This document shows positions 8,033 to 15,312 of a DNA stretch of 64,000 nucleotides, piece after piece. The notes under the pieces are model-generated. The model had not been told where the DNA came from, did no database searches, and saw only the letters and a program-made list of their open reading frames with translations. Both the position numbers and the translations under genes were made by a program. The first letter of the stretch is position 1. Every line of letters starts with the position of its first letter. The DNA is from JAEYZM01 sp943372195 (GTDB taxonomy: Bacteria > Bacteroidota > Bacteroidia > Sphingobacteriales > Sphingobacteriaceae), in assembly GCA_943372195.1 (NCBI GenBank), contig CALRXS010000004.1:111903-175902 (forward strand). The letters run 5' to 3'.

Positions 8033-9098
8033 TGAAATAAGAAAGGTTGTCTAAAATCAATTGTGAGATTTCTTCTTCGCTAACTTTGATATCTATTGTT
8101 GGTTTTGATATTTCAGATATTAACGAAAAATTTATTTCAGCAAAATCGTTCTTCTTATCTTTTTGCATATAGGTTATTAGGTCAATAATCATATCTGCAT
8201 TCACCTTAGCTGGTTCTATATTCTTACGAATCGACTCAATAATATAATCTGCTTGTTCTTTGCTTAAGCCACACTTAATTACCGAAAGCTTAGTCTCTAA
8301 AATCATTCCCGCTGCTATCGCATGTCCGTGTAATATCCACTTCTCTCTCGATAACCAATACGACTCTATCGCATGCCCAATTGTATGTCCGAAGTTCAAT
8401 GCCTTGCGAACATTCTGCTCATAAGGATCTTGTTCTGTAATTTTTAATTTTATTTGAATACTCTGATAAATTAATTCATCAATTTCTGGTAATCCATTTT
8501 CTAAATGACAAACAGCATCACGTAGATGCATATGGTCAGCTATGATTCCATGTTTCAATACCTCTGCAAATCCAGATCGTAATTCATGCTCATCTAATGA
8601 ACTCAATAATTCTGGTACGATGAATATGGCTTTCGGATGTGAGAAAGTACCAATATGATTTTTGTAATGTTGTAAATCTATTCCGGTTTTACCACCCACA
8701 CTTGCATCAACCATCGCTAATAATGTAGTCGGAATATGAATGAAATCAATGCCTCGCATAAAAGTTGATGCTGCGAATGCTCCCATGTCTGTTATCACTC
8801 CTCCACCTAAATTGATAAGTAATGATTTGCGATTAAAATTGAAATCTTGCATCATACTCCAGATACCAATACAGATGTCGATGTTTTTATTTTCTTCACC
8901 CGGGTCAATTTCTATCAAATCTAATTTCGGAGTATGCTTTGAAAATAAATTCAAATACGGAAGACATTTTTCCAATGTATTAGTGTCACCAAGTATTGCT
9001 ACTTTCTGATATTTTTTTTCATCTAAGAAATCATCTAAAGCTTGAATAGACTCTTCGAAATAGATAGTGTATCCGAATTTACTTTGTAGACTTTTCAT
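8025..9098 (-). CDS. aroB: 3-dehydroquinate synthase
   Basis: This 357-aa NAD-dependent enzyme converts DAHP to 3-dehydroquinate, the second shikimate step. Diagnostic features are 'DPGEENKN', 'NLGGGVITDMGAFAASTFMRG' (NAD and metal region), 'HIPTTLLAMVDASVGGKTGID', 'FAEVLKHGII' (metal-binding Glu) and 'FGHTIGHAIE' (metal-binding His). It overlaps the upstream DAHP synthase gene by 20 nt and the downstream aroA by 8 nt, so the operon is compact and probably translationally coupled. Confidence 0.97.
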   Translation of the reverse strand: MKSLQSKFGYTIYFEESIQALDDFLDEKKYQKVAILGDTNTLEKCLPYLNLFSKHTPKLDLIEIDPGEENKNIDICIGIWSMMQDFNFNRKSLLINLGGGVITDMGAFAASTFMRGIDFIHIPTTLLAMVDASVGGKTGIDLQHYKNHIGTFSHPKAIFIVPELLSSLDEHELRSGFAEVLKHGIIADHMHLRDAVCHLENGLPEIDELIYQSIQIKLKITEQDPYEQNVRKALNFGHTIGHAIESYWLSREKWILHGHAIAAGMILETKLSVIKCGLSKEQADYIIESIRKNIEPAKVNADMIIDLITYMQKDKKNDFAEINFSLISEISKPTIDIKVSEEEISQLILDNLSYFNE

Positions 9099-10179
9099 CT
9101 TGCATAACTTTAGTTTGTATAGAAATTGATTCTCTGTGGATGCTATTTACTAAATCTAATATCAATTCTTCTGAAAGATGAATCTCTTGTCCGTATTTTT
9201 TTCTCGTCTCCACAATCTCTGCCCAGCGTTCTGGCTGAAAAATGGTGATATTATTTTCTTTTTTAAACAATCCGATTTCTTTCACCAACCTCGAACGTGC
9301 CGCTAATAATTCTAATACTTCGTAATCGATTTTATCAATTTCTGTTCTTAATCTTTTTAGCTTATCAATAAATTCTATGTTGTTAGAAATGCTATCTCTG
9401 ATGATGAGGTTGTTGATGAGTTCTGCAAGTGCTTTCGGACTTAACTGTTGATCTTTGTCGCTTAAAGCATTGCTAGGGTCAATGTGTGACTCAATCATTA
9501 ATCCGTCGAAATTCAAATCCATCGCTTTCTGCGAAACATGAGGAATTAAATCGATGCTTCCACAAATATGACTAGGGTCGCAGATAATCGGAATTTCTGG
9601 TGCAATTCTTTTTAATTCTAAAGGTATATTCCAATTAGGAGTATTTCTATAAGTGTTCTTTTCGTATTGCGAAAATCCGCGGTGCACTGCTGCTACTTTT
9701 TCAATACCAGCATTGTAAATTCTTTCAATCGCCCCTAACCATAATTCAAAATCGGGGTTAATAGGGTTTTTTACCATTACCGGGATGTTAACGCCTTTGA
9801 GGGCGTCAGCGATTTCTTGAACAACGAACGGACTTACAGTTGAACGAGCGCCGATCCACAAGATGTCGATACCTGCTTTTAAGCAATCTTCAACATGTTC
9901 AGCATTAGCAACTTCAACTGCCGACTTCATATTGTTTTGTTTGGCAGCATCAGCTAACCATTGAATCGCTTGAGTACCTATGCCCATGAATGAACCCGGT
10001 CGAGTACGAGGTTTCCAAATGCCACCTCGAAGTACTGGTATATTGTATGAAGCTAAAGCTTTTGCTGTATCGTGTATTTGTTTTTCAGACTCTACGCTGC
10101 AAGGCCCTGCAATTACGAAGGTTTTTAAGTCGGTATTCAACCAATTTGAAAGTCCCTTCGGTTTTATATTTGTAGTCAT
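9079..10179 (-). CDS. Bifunctional DAHP synthase / chorismate mutase
   Basis: This 366-aa fusion begins the shikimate operon. Residues about 15-265 form a DAHP synthase that condenses PEP and erythrose-4-phosphate ('FVIAGPCSVESEKQ', 'RGGIWKPRTRPGSFMGIG', 'AARSTVSP' as WIGARSTV, 'VKNPINPDFELWLGA', 'CDPSHICG'). Residues about 272-355 form an AroQ-type helical chorismate mutase ('LKRLRTEIDKIDYEVLELLAARSRL...'), which converts chorismate to prephenate. In related fusions the mutase domain also mediates feedback inhibition by prephenate or chorismate. The gene overlaps aroB by 20 nt. A perfect 12-bp palindrome at 10193-10204 sits just upstream of the ATG. Confidence 0.95.
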   Translation of the reverse strand: MTTNIKPKGLSNWLNTDLKTFVIAGPCSVESEKQIHDTAKALASYNIPVLRGGIWKPRTRPGSFMGIGTQAIQWLADAAKQNNMKSAVEVANAEHVEDCLKAGIDILWIGARSTVSPFVVQEIADALKGVNIPVMVKNPINPDFELWLGAIERIYNAGIEKVAAVHRGFSQYEKNTYRNTPNWNIPLELKRIAPEIPIICDPSHICGSIDLIPHVSQKAMDLNFDGLMIESHIDPSNALSDKDQQLSPKALAELINNLIIRDSISNNIEFIDKLKRLRTEIDKIDYEVLELLAARSRLVKEIGLFKKENNITIFQPERWAEIVETRKKYGQEIHLSEELILDLVNSIHRESISIQTKVMQDEKSTK

Positions 10180-10192
10180 TAGTTTTAAAATC

Positions 10193-10204
10193 TATGTGCA
10201 CATA
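10193..10204. promoter_or_regulatory. Candidate operator palindrome upstream of the aro operon
   Basis: TATGTGCACATA is a perfect 12-bp palindrome 13 nt upstream of the DAHP synthase ATG, in the divergent region shared with proline dehydrogenase. Its position suits a repressor site. No regulator is assigned. Confidence 0.3.
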
Positions 10205-10275
10205 TTGCAAACAAAACAATGATGCTCTGGTTTCGAATAAATGAATAATGATACATCGAAATTACGCATTTTTCC

Positions 10276-10283
10276 TATTTTTG
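10276..10283 (+). promoter_or_regulatory. -7 promoter box (TATTTTTG)
   Basis: TATTTTTG lies 17 nt upstream of the proline dehydrogenase ATG and matches TAnnTTTG. Confidence 0.6.
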
Positions 10284-10300
10284 ACAGATTTCTATAAACA

Positions 10301-11476
10301 ATGAGCAAAGAAATATCTTTCGATAATACTCAAATCGCATTCTCAGGTATGAGCAATGCCGATTTAACAAGAGCCTACTGGTTATTCAAAGTTATCAACG
10401 TGAACTTCTTAGTACAGGTAGGTCCGACGATAACTAACTTCGCCGTGAAAATCGGATTACCTATAACTGGAATAATTCGCGCGACGATCTTCAAGCATTT
10501 TTGTGGTGGTGAATCGATTCAAGATTGTGCGAAGAGAATAGAACATTTAGGGAAATACAAGATCGGTACCATCCTTGATTATTCAGTAGAAGGAGAAGCA
10601 ACAGAAGCAGCATTTGATGCGACGACGGAAGAGACAATTGCAACTATAAAGAGAGCAAAGTCAGATTCAAATATTCCCTTCAGTGTATTTAAGGTAACAG
10701 GTGTAGCGAGATTCGGATTGTTAGAAAAATTAGATGCTAAAGATGCTTTAAATTTTGAAGAGCAAAAAGAATACGAAAGAGTAAAAGATCGTATCAAAAG
10801 AATTTGCCAAACTGCTCATGATTTAGATGTAAGAATTTTTATTGATGCAGAGGAGACATGGATACAAGATACCATAGACCAATTGGCTGCAGATATGATG
10901 CGTTTGTTCAATAAGAACAAAGTGATTGTTTACAATACCATACAATTCTATCGTCACGATCGATTAGAATTTTTGAAGAAATCTCACCAAGCATTAACAT
11001 CCGAAGGCATATATGTAGGCATTAAATTAGTACGTGGTGCATACATGGAGAAGGAGAGAAAGAGAGCATTAGAAAATGGCTATGCTTCACCGATACAAAT
11101 TGACAAAGCTTCGTCTGATAGAGATTATGATGCTGGCTTAAAATATTGTATTGAACATATAGAGAATATGGCTATTTGCGCAGGTACGCATAATGAAAAC
11201 AGTTCGCGTTTATTAATGAATTTGATGAGTGAAAAAGGATTAGCAAAAGATGATCATCGAATTTATTTCTCACAACTTTTAGGTATGAGTGATAATTTAA
11301 GTTATAATCTTGCGGATGCTGGCTATAATGTAGCGAAGTACGTTCCGTATGGTCCGGTGAAGTCTGTATTGCCTTACCTTTTCAGAAGAGCGCAAGAGAA
11401 TACGGCGATTGCAGGACAGATGGGGAGGGAGCTTAGTTTGATAGTGAAAGAGAGGAAGAGACGAATTAGCCAATGA
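10301..11476 (+). CDS. Proline dehydrogenase (PRODH domain)
   Basis: This 391-aa flavoenzyme oxidises L-proline to delta-1-pyrroline-5-carboxylate and passes electrons to the quinone pool. The (beta-alpha)8 PRODH barrel spans about residues 70-375. Motifs are 'IFIDAEETWIQ', 'VGIKLVRGAYMEKERKRA' (FAD/substrate strand), 'CAGTHNENSSRL' and the C-terminal 'YVPYGPVKSVLPYLFRRAQENT', whose arginines bind the proline carboxylate. There is no P5C dehydrogenase domain, so this is the monofunctional type. The final codons (ISQ, TGA) are the first unit of a 16-nt tandem repeat that continues downstream. Confidence 0.95.
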   Translation: MSKEISFDNTQIAFSGMSNADLTRAYWLFKVINVNFLVQVGPTITNFAVKIGLPITGIIRATIFKHFCGGESIQDCAKRIEHLGKYKIGTILDYSVEGEATEAAFDATTEETIATIKRAKSDSNIPFSVFKVTGVARFGLLEKLDAKDALNFEEQKEYERVKDRIKRICQTAHDLDVRIFIDAEETWIQDTIDQLAADMMRLFNKNKVIVYNTIQFYRHDRLEFLKKSHQALTSEGIYVGIKLVRGAYMEKERKRALENGYASPIQIDKASSDRDYDAGLKYCIEHIENMAICAGTHNENSSRLLMNLMSEKGLAKDDHRIYFSQLLGMSDNLSYNLADAGYNVAKYVPYGPVKSVLPYLFRRAQENTAIAGQMGRELSLIVKERKRRISQ

Positions 11477-11531
11477 GTCAATTAGCCAATATACCAATTA
11501 GCCAATGTGATAATTAGCAAATGTGATAATT
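11464..11531. repeat. 16-nt tandem repeat overlapping the proline dehydrogenase 3' end
   Basis: Four direct copies at exact 16-nt period (11464, 11480, 11496, 11512) plus a partial fifth. Each is AATTAGCCAAT (last copy AATTAGCAAAT) followed by five variable bases (GAGTC, ATACC, GTGAT, GTGAT). The first copy encodes the last residues and stop codon of proline dehydrogenase. Confidence 0.9.
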
Positions 11532-11602
11532 GAGCGTTTGGTTGGAGGTTTGCTAATTTTATACCTTAATAACCAAATTTCTTAATAAACAATAACCGAA
11601 AC

Positions 11603-11908
11603 ATGGAAGAGAAAATAAAAAGCTTCGACGAATTTTACCCGTATTACCTAACGGAGCATAAGAATAGAATAAGCAGATTGCTGCATTTCATAGGAACGAC
11701 GATTGTGTTTTTGTTGTTTATAGGTTCATTGTTATTTCATAGTTGGCAGATGTTTGTGGCTATACCATTTGCGGGGTATGGGTTTGCGTGGGTCGGACAT
11801 TTCTTTTTCGAGAAGAATAAGCCAGCGACGTTTAAGTACCCGATGTGGAGTTTGGCCTCGGATTTTAAGTTGTACTTTGAGCTGTGGTCGGGAAAACAGA
11901 GATTCTAG
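11603..11908 (+). CDS. Mpo1-like (DUF962) membrane protein
   Basis: This 101-aa protein matches the DUF962/Mpo1-like family. It starts 'SFDEFYPYYLTEHKNRISRLLHFIGTT', has two hydrophobic segments (about 29-47 and 50-66), then 'GYGFAWVGHFFFEKNKPATFKYPMWSLASDFKLYFELW'. Yeast Mpo1 is an Fe-dependent dioxygenase in alpha-oxidation of 2-hydroxy fatty acids. The conserved histidines (H18, H27, H65) are compatible with that metal-binding pattern, but a bacterial function is not established. The gene stands alone between the 16-nt repeat array and a large gene-free stretch. Confidence 0.8.
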   Translation: MEEKIKSFDEFYPYYLTEHKNRISRLLHFIGTTIVFLLFIGSLLFHSWQMFVAIPFAGYGFAWVGHFFFEKNKPATFKYPMWSLASDFKLYFELWSGKQRF

Positions 11909-11912
11909 CAGG

Positions 11913-11930
11913 GCGTTGATTTATCAATGC
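11913..11930. repeat. GAT-TT-ATC hairpin
   Basis: GCGTTGAT pairs with ATCAATGC across a 2-nt TT loop, an 8-bp stem with one G-T wobble. It begins five bases after the Mpo1-like stop codon. Confidence 0.7.
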
Positions 11931-11942
11931 AATCCGTACACA

Positions 11943-11963
11943 GTATTCAGTATTCAGTATTCC
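11943..11963. repeat. GTATTC(A/C) heptamer tract, three copies
   Basis: The units are GTATTCA, GTATTCA and GTATTCC, followed by GATGTGCTA. The same heptamer and 3' flank occur on the minus strand at 361-388. There is no inverted partner nearby. Confidence 0.85.
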
Positions 11964-11992
11964 GATGTGCTAAATTTTAGCAGAGTCTCGTT

Positions 11993-12009
11993 CTTAACTC
12001 TTAACTCTT
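11993..12009. repeat. CTTAACT heptamer tract
   Basis: Two full CTTAACT units and a partial third. The period of 7 matches other tandem tracts in the window although the sequence is unrelated. Confidence 0.6.
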
Positions 12010-12016
12010 AAACTGT

Positions 12017-12034
12017 TCGCTGATAAATCAGCGA
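12017..12034. repeat. GAT-AA-ATC hairpin
   Basis: TCGCTGAT and ATCAGCGA form a perfect 8-bp stem with an AA loop. The core GATAAATC is the reverse complement of the GATTTATC core of the hairpins at 11913 and 12167. Confidence 0.8.
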
Positions 12035-12067
12035 GATTACAATTCTTTATCGATTTTATAAATATTC

Positions 12068-12081
12068 GGCGATGAATCGCC
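12068..12081. repeat. GAT-GA-ATC hairpin
   Basis: GGCGAT and ATCGCC form a perfect 6-bp stem with a GA loop. The core is the reverse complement of that at 12120-12135. Confidence 0.75.
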
Positions 12082-12119
12082 TCAAACATTACAGCCAATA
12101 AAAATATCTGGAAAGCTTA

Positions 12120-12135
12120 GGGTGATTCATCACCC
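12120..12135. repeat. GAT-TC-ATC hairpin
   Basis: GGGTGAT and ATCACCC form a perfect 7-bp stem with a TC loop. Confidence 0.75.
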
Positions 12136-12166
12136 GTTAAAGGTTAATATGGCGAGGTATTGTAGC

Positions 12167-12184
12167 GGTTCGATTTATCGAACC
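12167..12184. repeat. GAT-TT-ATC hairpin
   Basis: GGTTCGAT and ATCGAACC form a perfect 8-bp stem with a TT loop, 75 nt upstream of the lysS start. Confidence 0.8.
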
Positions 12185-12235
12185 AACTCAATACCCAATA
12201 CCCTATATTAATTCTTAATACTTCCCATAAATTAT

Positions 12236-12243
12236 TATTTTTG
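12236..12243 (+). promoter_or_regulatory. -7 promoter box of lysS (TATTTTTG)
   Basis: TATTTTTG lies 16 nt upstream of the lysS ATG and matches TAnnTTTG. The implied leader is only about 10 nt, so the upstream hairpins are probably not in the lysS mRNA. Confidence 0.6.
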
Positions 12244-12259
12244 CCTTTCAATTTTTATT

Positions 12260-13978
12260 ATGAGCGGATTAAGCGAACAAGAGTTATTGCGTAGAGAGAG
12301 TATGCAGGAGTTATTGAAATTGGGTATTGATCCATATCCTGCAGATTTATTTGAGGTGAATGTGACGGCAGCCGACATTCATGAGAACTATGAGCGTGAT
12401 AAAACAAGCTATAAAAATATCAGTATTGCGGGTAGAATCATGTCGAGAAGAATCATGGGTAATGCTTCATTTGCTGAGATTCAAGATTCAACTGGTAGAA
12501 TACAGGTTTACTTTAAACGTGATGATATTTGTGAGGGTGACGATAAAACGATGTATAATATCGTTTTCAAAAAATTATTAGACATCGGTGATATCATTGG
12601 TGTACAAGGTTATGTATTCACTACACAAACAGGTGAAATCAGTATACATGTAACGTCATTTAAGGTATTAAGTAAATCATTAAGACCCTTACCAATTGTT
12701 AAGACAGATGCAGAAGGTAATGTATTTGATGCTGTGACAGACCCTGAGTTCAGATATCGTCAGCGTTATACCGATTTAATTATCAATAGTGATGTTAAAG
12801 AAGTATTCAGAAAGAGAACGCAGATTATTCAGTCATTAAGAAATACATTTAATGATAAAGGATATTTAGAGGTAGAAACTCCCATTTTACAAGCTATACC
12901 TGGAGGTGCTGCTGCTCGTCCCTTTATCACTCATCATAATGCATTAGATATTCCATTGTATTTAAGAATAGCGAATGAGTTATATTTAAAGAGATTAATA
13001 GTTGGAGGATACGATGGGGTATATGAGTTTGCGAAAGACTTCAGAAATGAGGGTATGGACAGAACTCACAATCCGGAGTTTACCGTAATGGAAATTTACG
13101 TTGCTTATAAAGACTATAACTGGATGATGGATTTCACGGAGGAGATGTTAGAGAAAGTGGCATTAGATTTACATGGAACTACTAAAGTTCAAGTAGGTGA
13201 TAAGTTAATTGATTTCCAACGTCCGTTTAAAAGAATAACGATGTATGATGCAATTAAGGAGCATACAGGCATTGATATTTCGCAAATGAATGAAGATGAA
13301 TTGCGAGCTACTTGTAAGCAACTAGGAATAGAAGTTTCAGAGAGTATGGGTAAGGGGAAATTGGTAGATGAAATTTTCGGAGAGAAATGTGAAGGTCATT
13401 ATATACAACCAACATTTATAATAGATTACCCAATTGAGATGTCGCCATTATGTAAGAAACACAGAAGTGTGGAAGGCTTAGTAGAGCGATTTGAATTGAT
13501 GGTAAACGGTAAAGAATTGGCGAATGCCTATTCAGAATTAAATGACCCCATTGATCAACGTTCAAGATTTGAAGATCAAGTTAAACTGATGGAGCGTGGT
13601 GATGATGAAGCGATGTTTATTGACTATGATTTCTTGAGAGCTTTAGAATACGGAATGCCACCTACAGCAGGTATGGGTATAGGTATCGATCGTTTAACAA
13701 TGATAATGACCAATCAAGTATCGATACAAGATGTATTGTTCTTCCCACAAATGAGACCAGAAAAAGTTCAGAAAGTAACGAGTGTAGAAGATTTTGTGGA
13801 AGCTGGCGTACCAGCAGAATGGGTGCAAGTATTGAATAAAATGAACATCAATACAGTCGAAGAATTGAAAGCCGCAAATCCGAATAAAGTCTTCAATGAC
13901 ATGGGGGGTATGCGTAAGAAATTGAAATTAGAAATAGCCATACCATCCAAAGAAGAGGTGATGAAATGGTTTGAATAA
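12260..13978 (+). CDS. lysS: Lysyl-tRNA synthetase, class II
   Basis: This 572-aa enzyme charges tRNA-Lys. It has an N-terminal OB-fold anticodon-binding domain (about 50-150: 'ISIAGRIMSRRIMGNASFAEIQD'). The class II catalytic core follows: motif 1 with 'FLEVETPIL'-like 'GYLEVETPILQAIPGGAAARPF', motif 2 'FAKDFRNEGMDRTHNPEFTVMEIY', motif 3 'GMPPTAGMGIGIDRLTMIMT'. About 70 extra residues after motif 3 ('VEDFVEAGVPAEWVQVLNKMNINTVEELKAANP...') form a helix-hairpin-helix-like extension beyond the roughly 500-aa core. Comparable tails are found in Bacteroidota LysRS. The gene stands alone, with its own promoter box and a bidirectional terminator downstream. Confidence 0.97.
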   Translation: MSGLSEQELLRRESMQELLKLGIDPYPADLFEVNVTAADIHENYERDKTSYKNISIAGRIMSRRIMGNASFAEIQDSTGRIQVYFKRDDICEGDDKTMYNIVFKKLLDIGDIIGVQGYVFTTQTGEISIHVTSFKVLSKSLRPLPIVKTDAEGNVFDAVTDPEFRYRQRYTDLIINSDVKEVFRKRTQIIQSLRNTFNDKGYLEVETPILQAIPGGAAARPFITHHNALDIPLYLRIANELYLKRLIVGGYDGVYEFAKDFRNEGMDRTHNPEFTVMEIYVAYKDYNWMMDFTEEMLEKVALDLHGTTKVQVGDKLIDFQRPFKRITMYDAIKEHTGIDISQMNEDELRATCKQLGIEVSESMGKGKLVDEIFGEKCEGHYIQPTFIIDYPIEMSPLCKKHRSVEGLVERFELMVNGKELANAYSELNDPIDQRSRFEDQVKLMERGDDEAMFIDYDFLRALEYGMPPTAGMGIGIDRLTMIMTNQVSIQDVLFFPQMRPEKVQKVTSVEDFVEAGVPAEWVQVLNKMNINTVEELKAANPNKVFNDMGGMRKKLKLEIAIPSKEEVMKWFE

Positions 13979-14011
13979 AAAAAGCCCGATGATAACATCG
14001 GGCTTTTTTTT
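13977..14011. terminator. Bidirectional terminator between lysS and the lipoprotein gene
   Basis: GCCCGATG and CATCGGGC (13984-13991, 13996-14003) form an 8-bp stem with loop ATAA, flanked by seven A's and eight T's. It lies between convergent genes and can serve both. Confidence 0.92.
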
Positions 14012-14013
14012 AT

Positions 14014-14460
14014 TTATTTCTTCTTGAAGTTCAATTCGTATGAACCAGAGTAGGTTACACCTTGATATACTTCAGAATATTCTTGGAATAATTTTAAGTT
14101 CGCACTTGTTATAGTAGTAGTGAAAATTAAAGTATCAGTACCAAATACAGGATCAGTATCAATTAATAATAATTGACTACCATTTAACACGTAACTCGCA
14201 GTGTCTGTATCACCATTTTCAACACTGTATGCTTTACCATTAGAGTTGAATGTAACAACTAATTCATTTGCCGCATAAGTTTCTGTTGTATCTTTAACAA
14301 TTTGTCCGTTTAATCTCTCAATTGAACGATCTGAAGTTGCTTCCCAAGTTCCTAAAATAGATCCACCAGTTGTTGAGTTAGTTTCTTCATCTTTTTCACA
14401 TGCTACCAATGCAGTTGTCATACCAACAACCATCATTGTTCTAAATAATAATTTTTTCAT
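14014..14460 (-). CDS. Lipocalin-like lipoprotein
   Basis: This 148-aa protein has a lipoprotein signal peptide (MKKLLFRTMMVVGMTTALVAC) with Cys21 as the predicted acylated residue. After an acidic/Ser-Thr linker it reads 'ILGTWEATSDRSIERLNG...', then alternating beta strands ending 'YSGSYELNFKKK'. The 'GTWE' opening and strand-rich pattern fit the small lipocalin-like family common in Bacteroidota lipoproteins. The ligand is unknown. The gene is monocistronic, with a shared terminator at 13977-14011. Confidence 0.75.
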   Translation of the reverse strand: MKKLLFRTMMVVGMTTALVACEKDEETNSTTGGSILGTWEATSDRSIERLNGQIVKDTTETYAANELVVTFNSNGKAYSVENGDTDTASYVLNGSQLLLIDTDPVFGTDTLIFTTTITSANLKLFQEYSEVYQGVTYSGSYELNFKKK

Positions 14461-14555
14461 TTTTTATCTATGTATTTTATTCAAATATTAATTATTTAAA
14501 ATTATAAAAATTGTACAAATATTTAATATTTAATTAATAAATACCAATGTTTAGG

Positions 14556-14563
14556 TATTTTTG
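14556..14563 (+). promoter_or_regulatory. -7 promoter box of ung (TATTTTTG)
   Basis: TATTTTTG lies 10 nt upstream of the ung ATG. The transcript would have an almost absent leader. Confidence 0.5.
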
Positions 14564-14573
14564 GGAGTAAGGA

Positions 14574-15242
14574 ATGAAAAGTATTTACGATAATATATCG
14601 AATTGGGATAATTTATTTAAGACATCCGTGTTTGTTAAAGAATTTAATAATATCAACAAACAGCTGACTATTGACAAGCAAAATTCTGAGATTTACCCAG
14701 CTTCAGAAAATATTTTCAAAGCATTTGAATTATGTAGTTTTGATAAAATAAAGGTGGTGATATTAGGTCAAGATCCTTATCATGGAGAGGGGCAAGCACA
14801 CGGACTTGCATTTTCTGTACCAGAAGGAATTGCTTTACCACCATCCTTAAAAAATATTTTCAAAGAGTTATCAGGTGATCTTAATTTGCCCTTTGCATCG
14901 AATGGTAATTTAGAAAGATGGGCTCAACAAGGTGTATTATTGTTAAACTCTGTTCTTACTGTCAAAAAAGATCAAGCAGGTTCACATAGAAATATCGGTT
15001 GGGAGAAAATTACTGATCATGTAATTAATACCATTTCAAATGAAAAAGAAAATGTGGTGTTTATATTATGGGGTAACTATGCTAAAGGAAAAGAACAGCT
15101 CATAAATAAAGAGAAGCATTTGATTTTAACTGCTGCACACCCTTCTCCTTTATCAGCTTATAAAGGTTTCTTCGGATGTCGACACTTTTCGAAAGCGAAC
15201 GCGTATTTGAAGGGAAAGGGGAATAGGGAGATTAAATGGTAG
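14574..15242 (+). CDS. ung: Uracil-DNA glycosylase, family 1
   Basis: This 222-aa enzyme removes uracil from DNA to start base excision repair. Motif 1 'VVILGQDPYHGEGQAHGLAFSVP' (about 60-82) contains the catalytic Asp and the water-positioning loop. 'LLLNSVLTV' carries the uracil-binding Asn. Motif 'HPSPLSAYKGFFGCRHFSKAN' near the C-terminus is the DNA-intercalating leucine-type loop. Length is typical of family 1. The gene converges on an Lrp-type regulator, with a heptamer-built hairpin between them. Confidence 0.97.
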   Translation: MKSIYDNISNWDNLFKTSVFVKEFNNINKQLTIDKQNSEIYPASENIFKAFELCSFDKIKVVILGQDPYHGEGQAHGLAFSVPEGIALPPSLKNIFKELSGDLNLPFASNGNLERWAQQGVLLLNSVLTVKKDQAGSHRNIGWEKITDHVINTISNEKENVVFILWGNYAKGKEQLINKEKHLILTAAHPSPLSAYKGFFGCRHFSKANAYLKGKGNREIKW

Positions 15243-15253
15243 AGATAGTATTT

Positions 15254-15301
15254 GAGTAGCTAGTAGCTAGAAGTAGTCTAGCTACTAGCTACTAGCTACT
15301 C
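15254..15301. repeat. GCTACTA heptamer hairpin between ung and the Lrp gene
   Basis: The left arm GAGTAGCTAGTAGCTAG (15254-15270) is perfectly complementary to 15285-15301. The right side holds three heptamers (GCTACTA, GCTACTA, GCTACTC), so the 17-bp stem can form in two registers. It separates convergent genes and lacks a strong T-tract. Confidence 0.85.
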
Positions 15302-15312
15302 CATTACTACCT

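Larger units (their letters stand above)
11909..12259. other. 351-bp gene-free region packed with small hairpins and heptamer repeats
   Basis: No plausible gene was found between the Mpo1-like gene and lysS. The stretch holds five short hairpins with a GAT-NN-ATC core (11913, 12017, 12068, 12120, 12167), a GTATTC heptamer tract (11943), a CTTAACT heptamer tract (11993) and a double CAATACC (12189-12202). The last 25 bases carry the lysS promoter box. Confidence 0.85.

Noticed and set aside
7413..8054. Two open frames of about 100 codons opposite aroA
   Set aside because: Both are antisense shadows of the conserved EPSP synthase frame.
11464..12203. Repeat-rich intergenic DNA considered as a CRISPR array
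   Set aside because: Units are 7 or 16 nt, not 24-40 nt, spacers are absent or 5 nt, and no cas genes are present.
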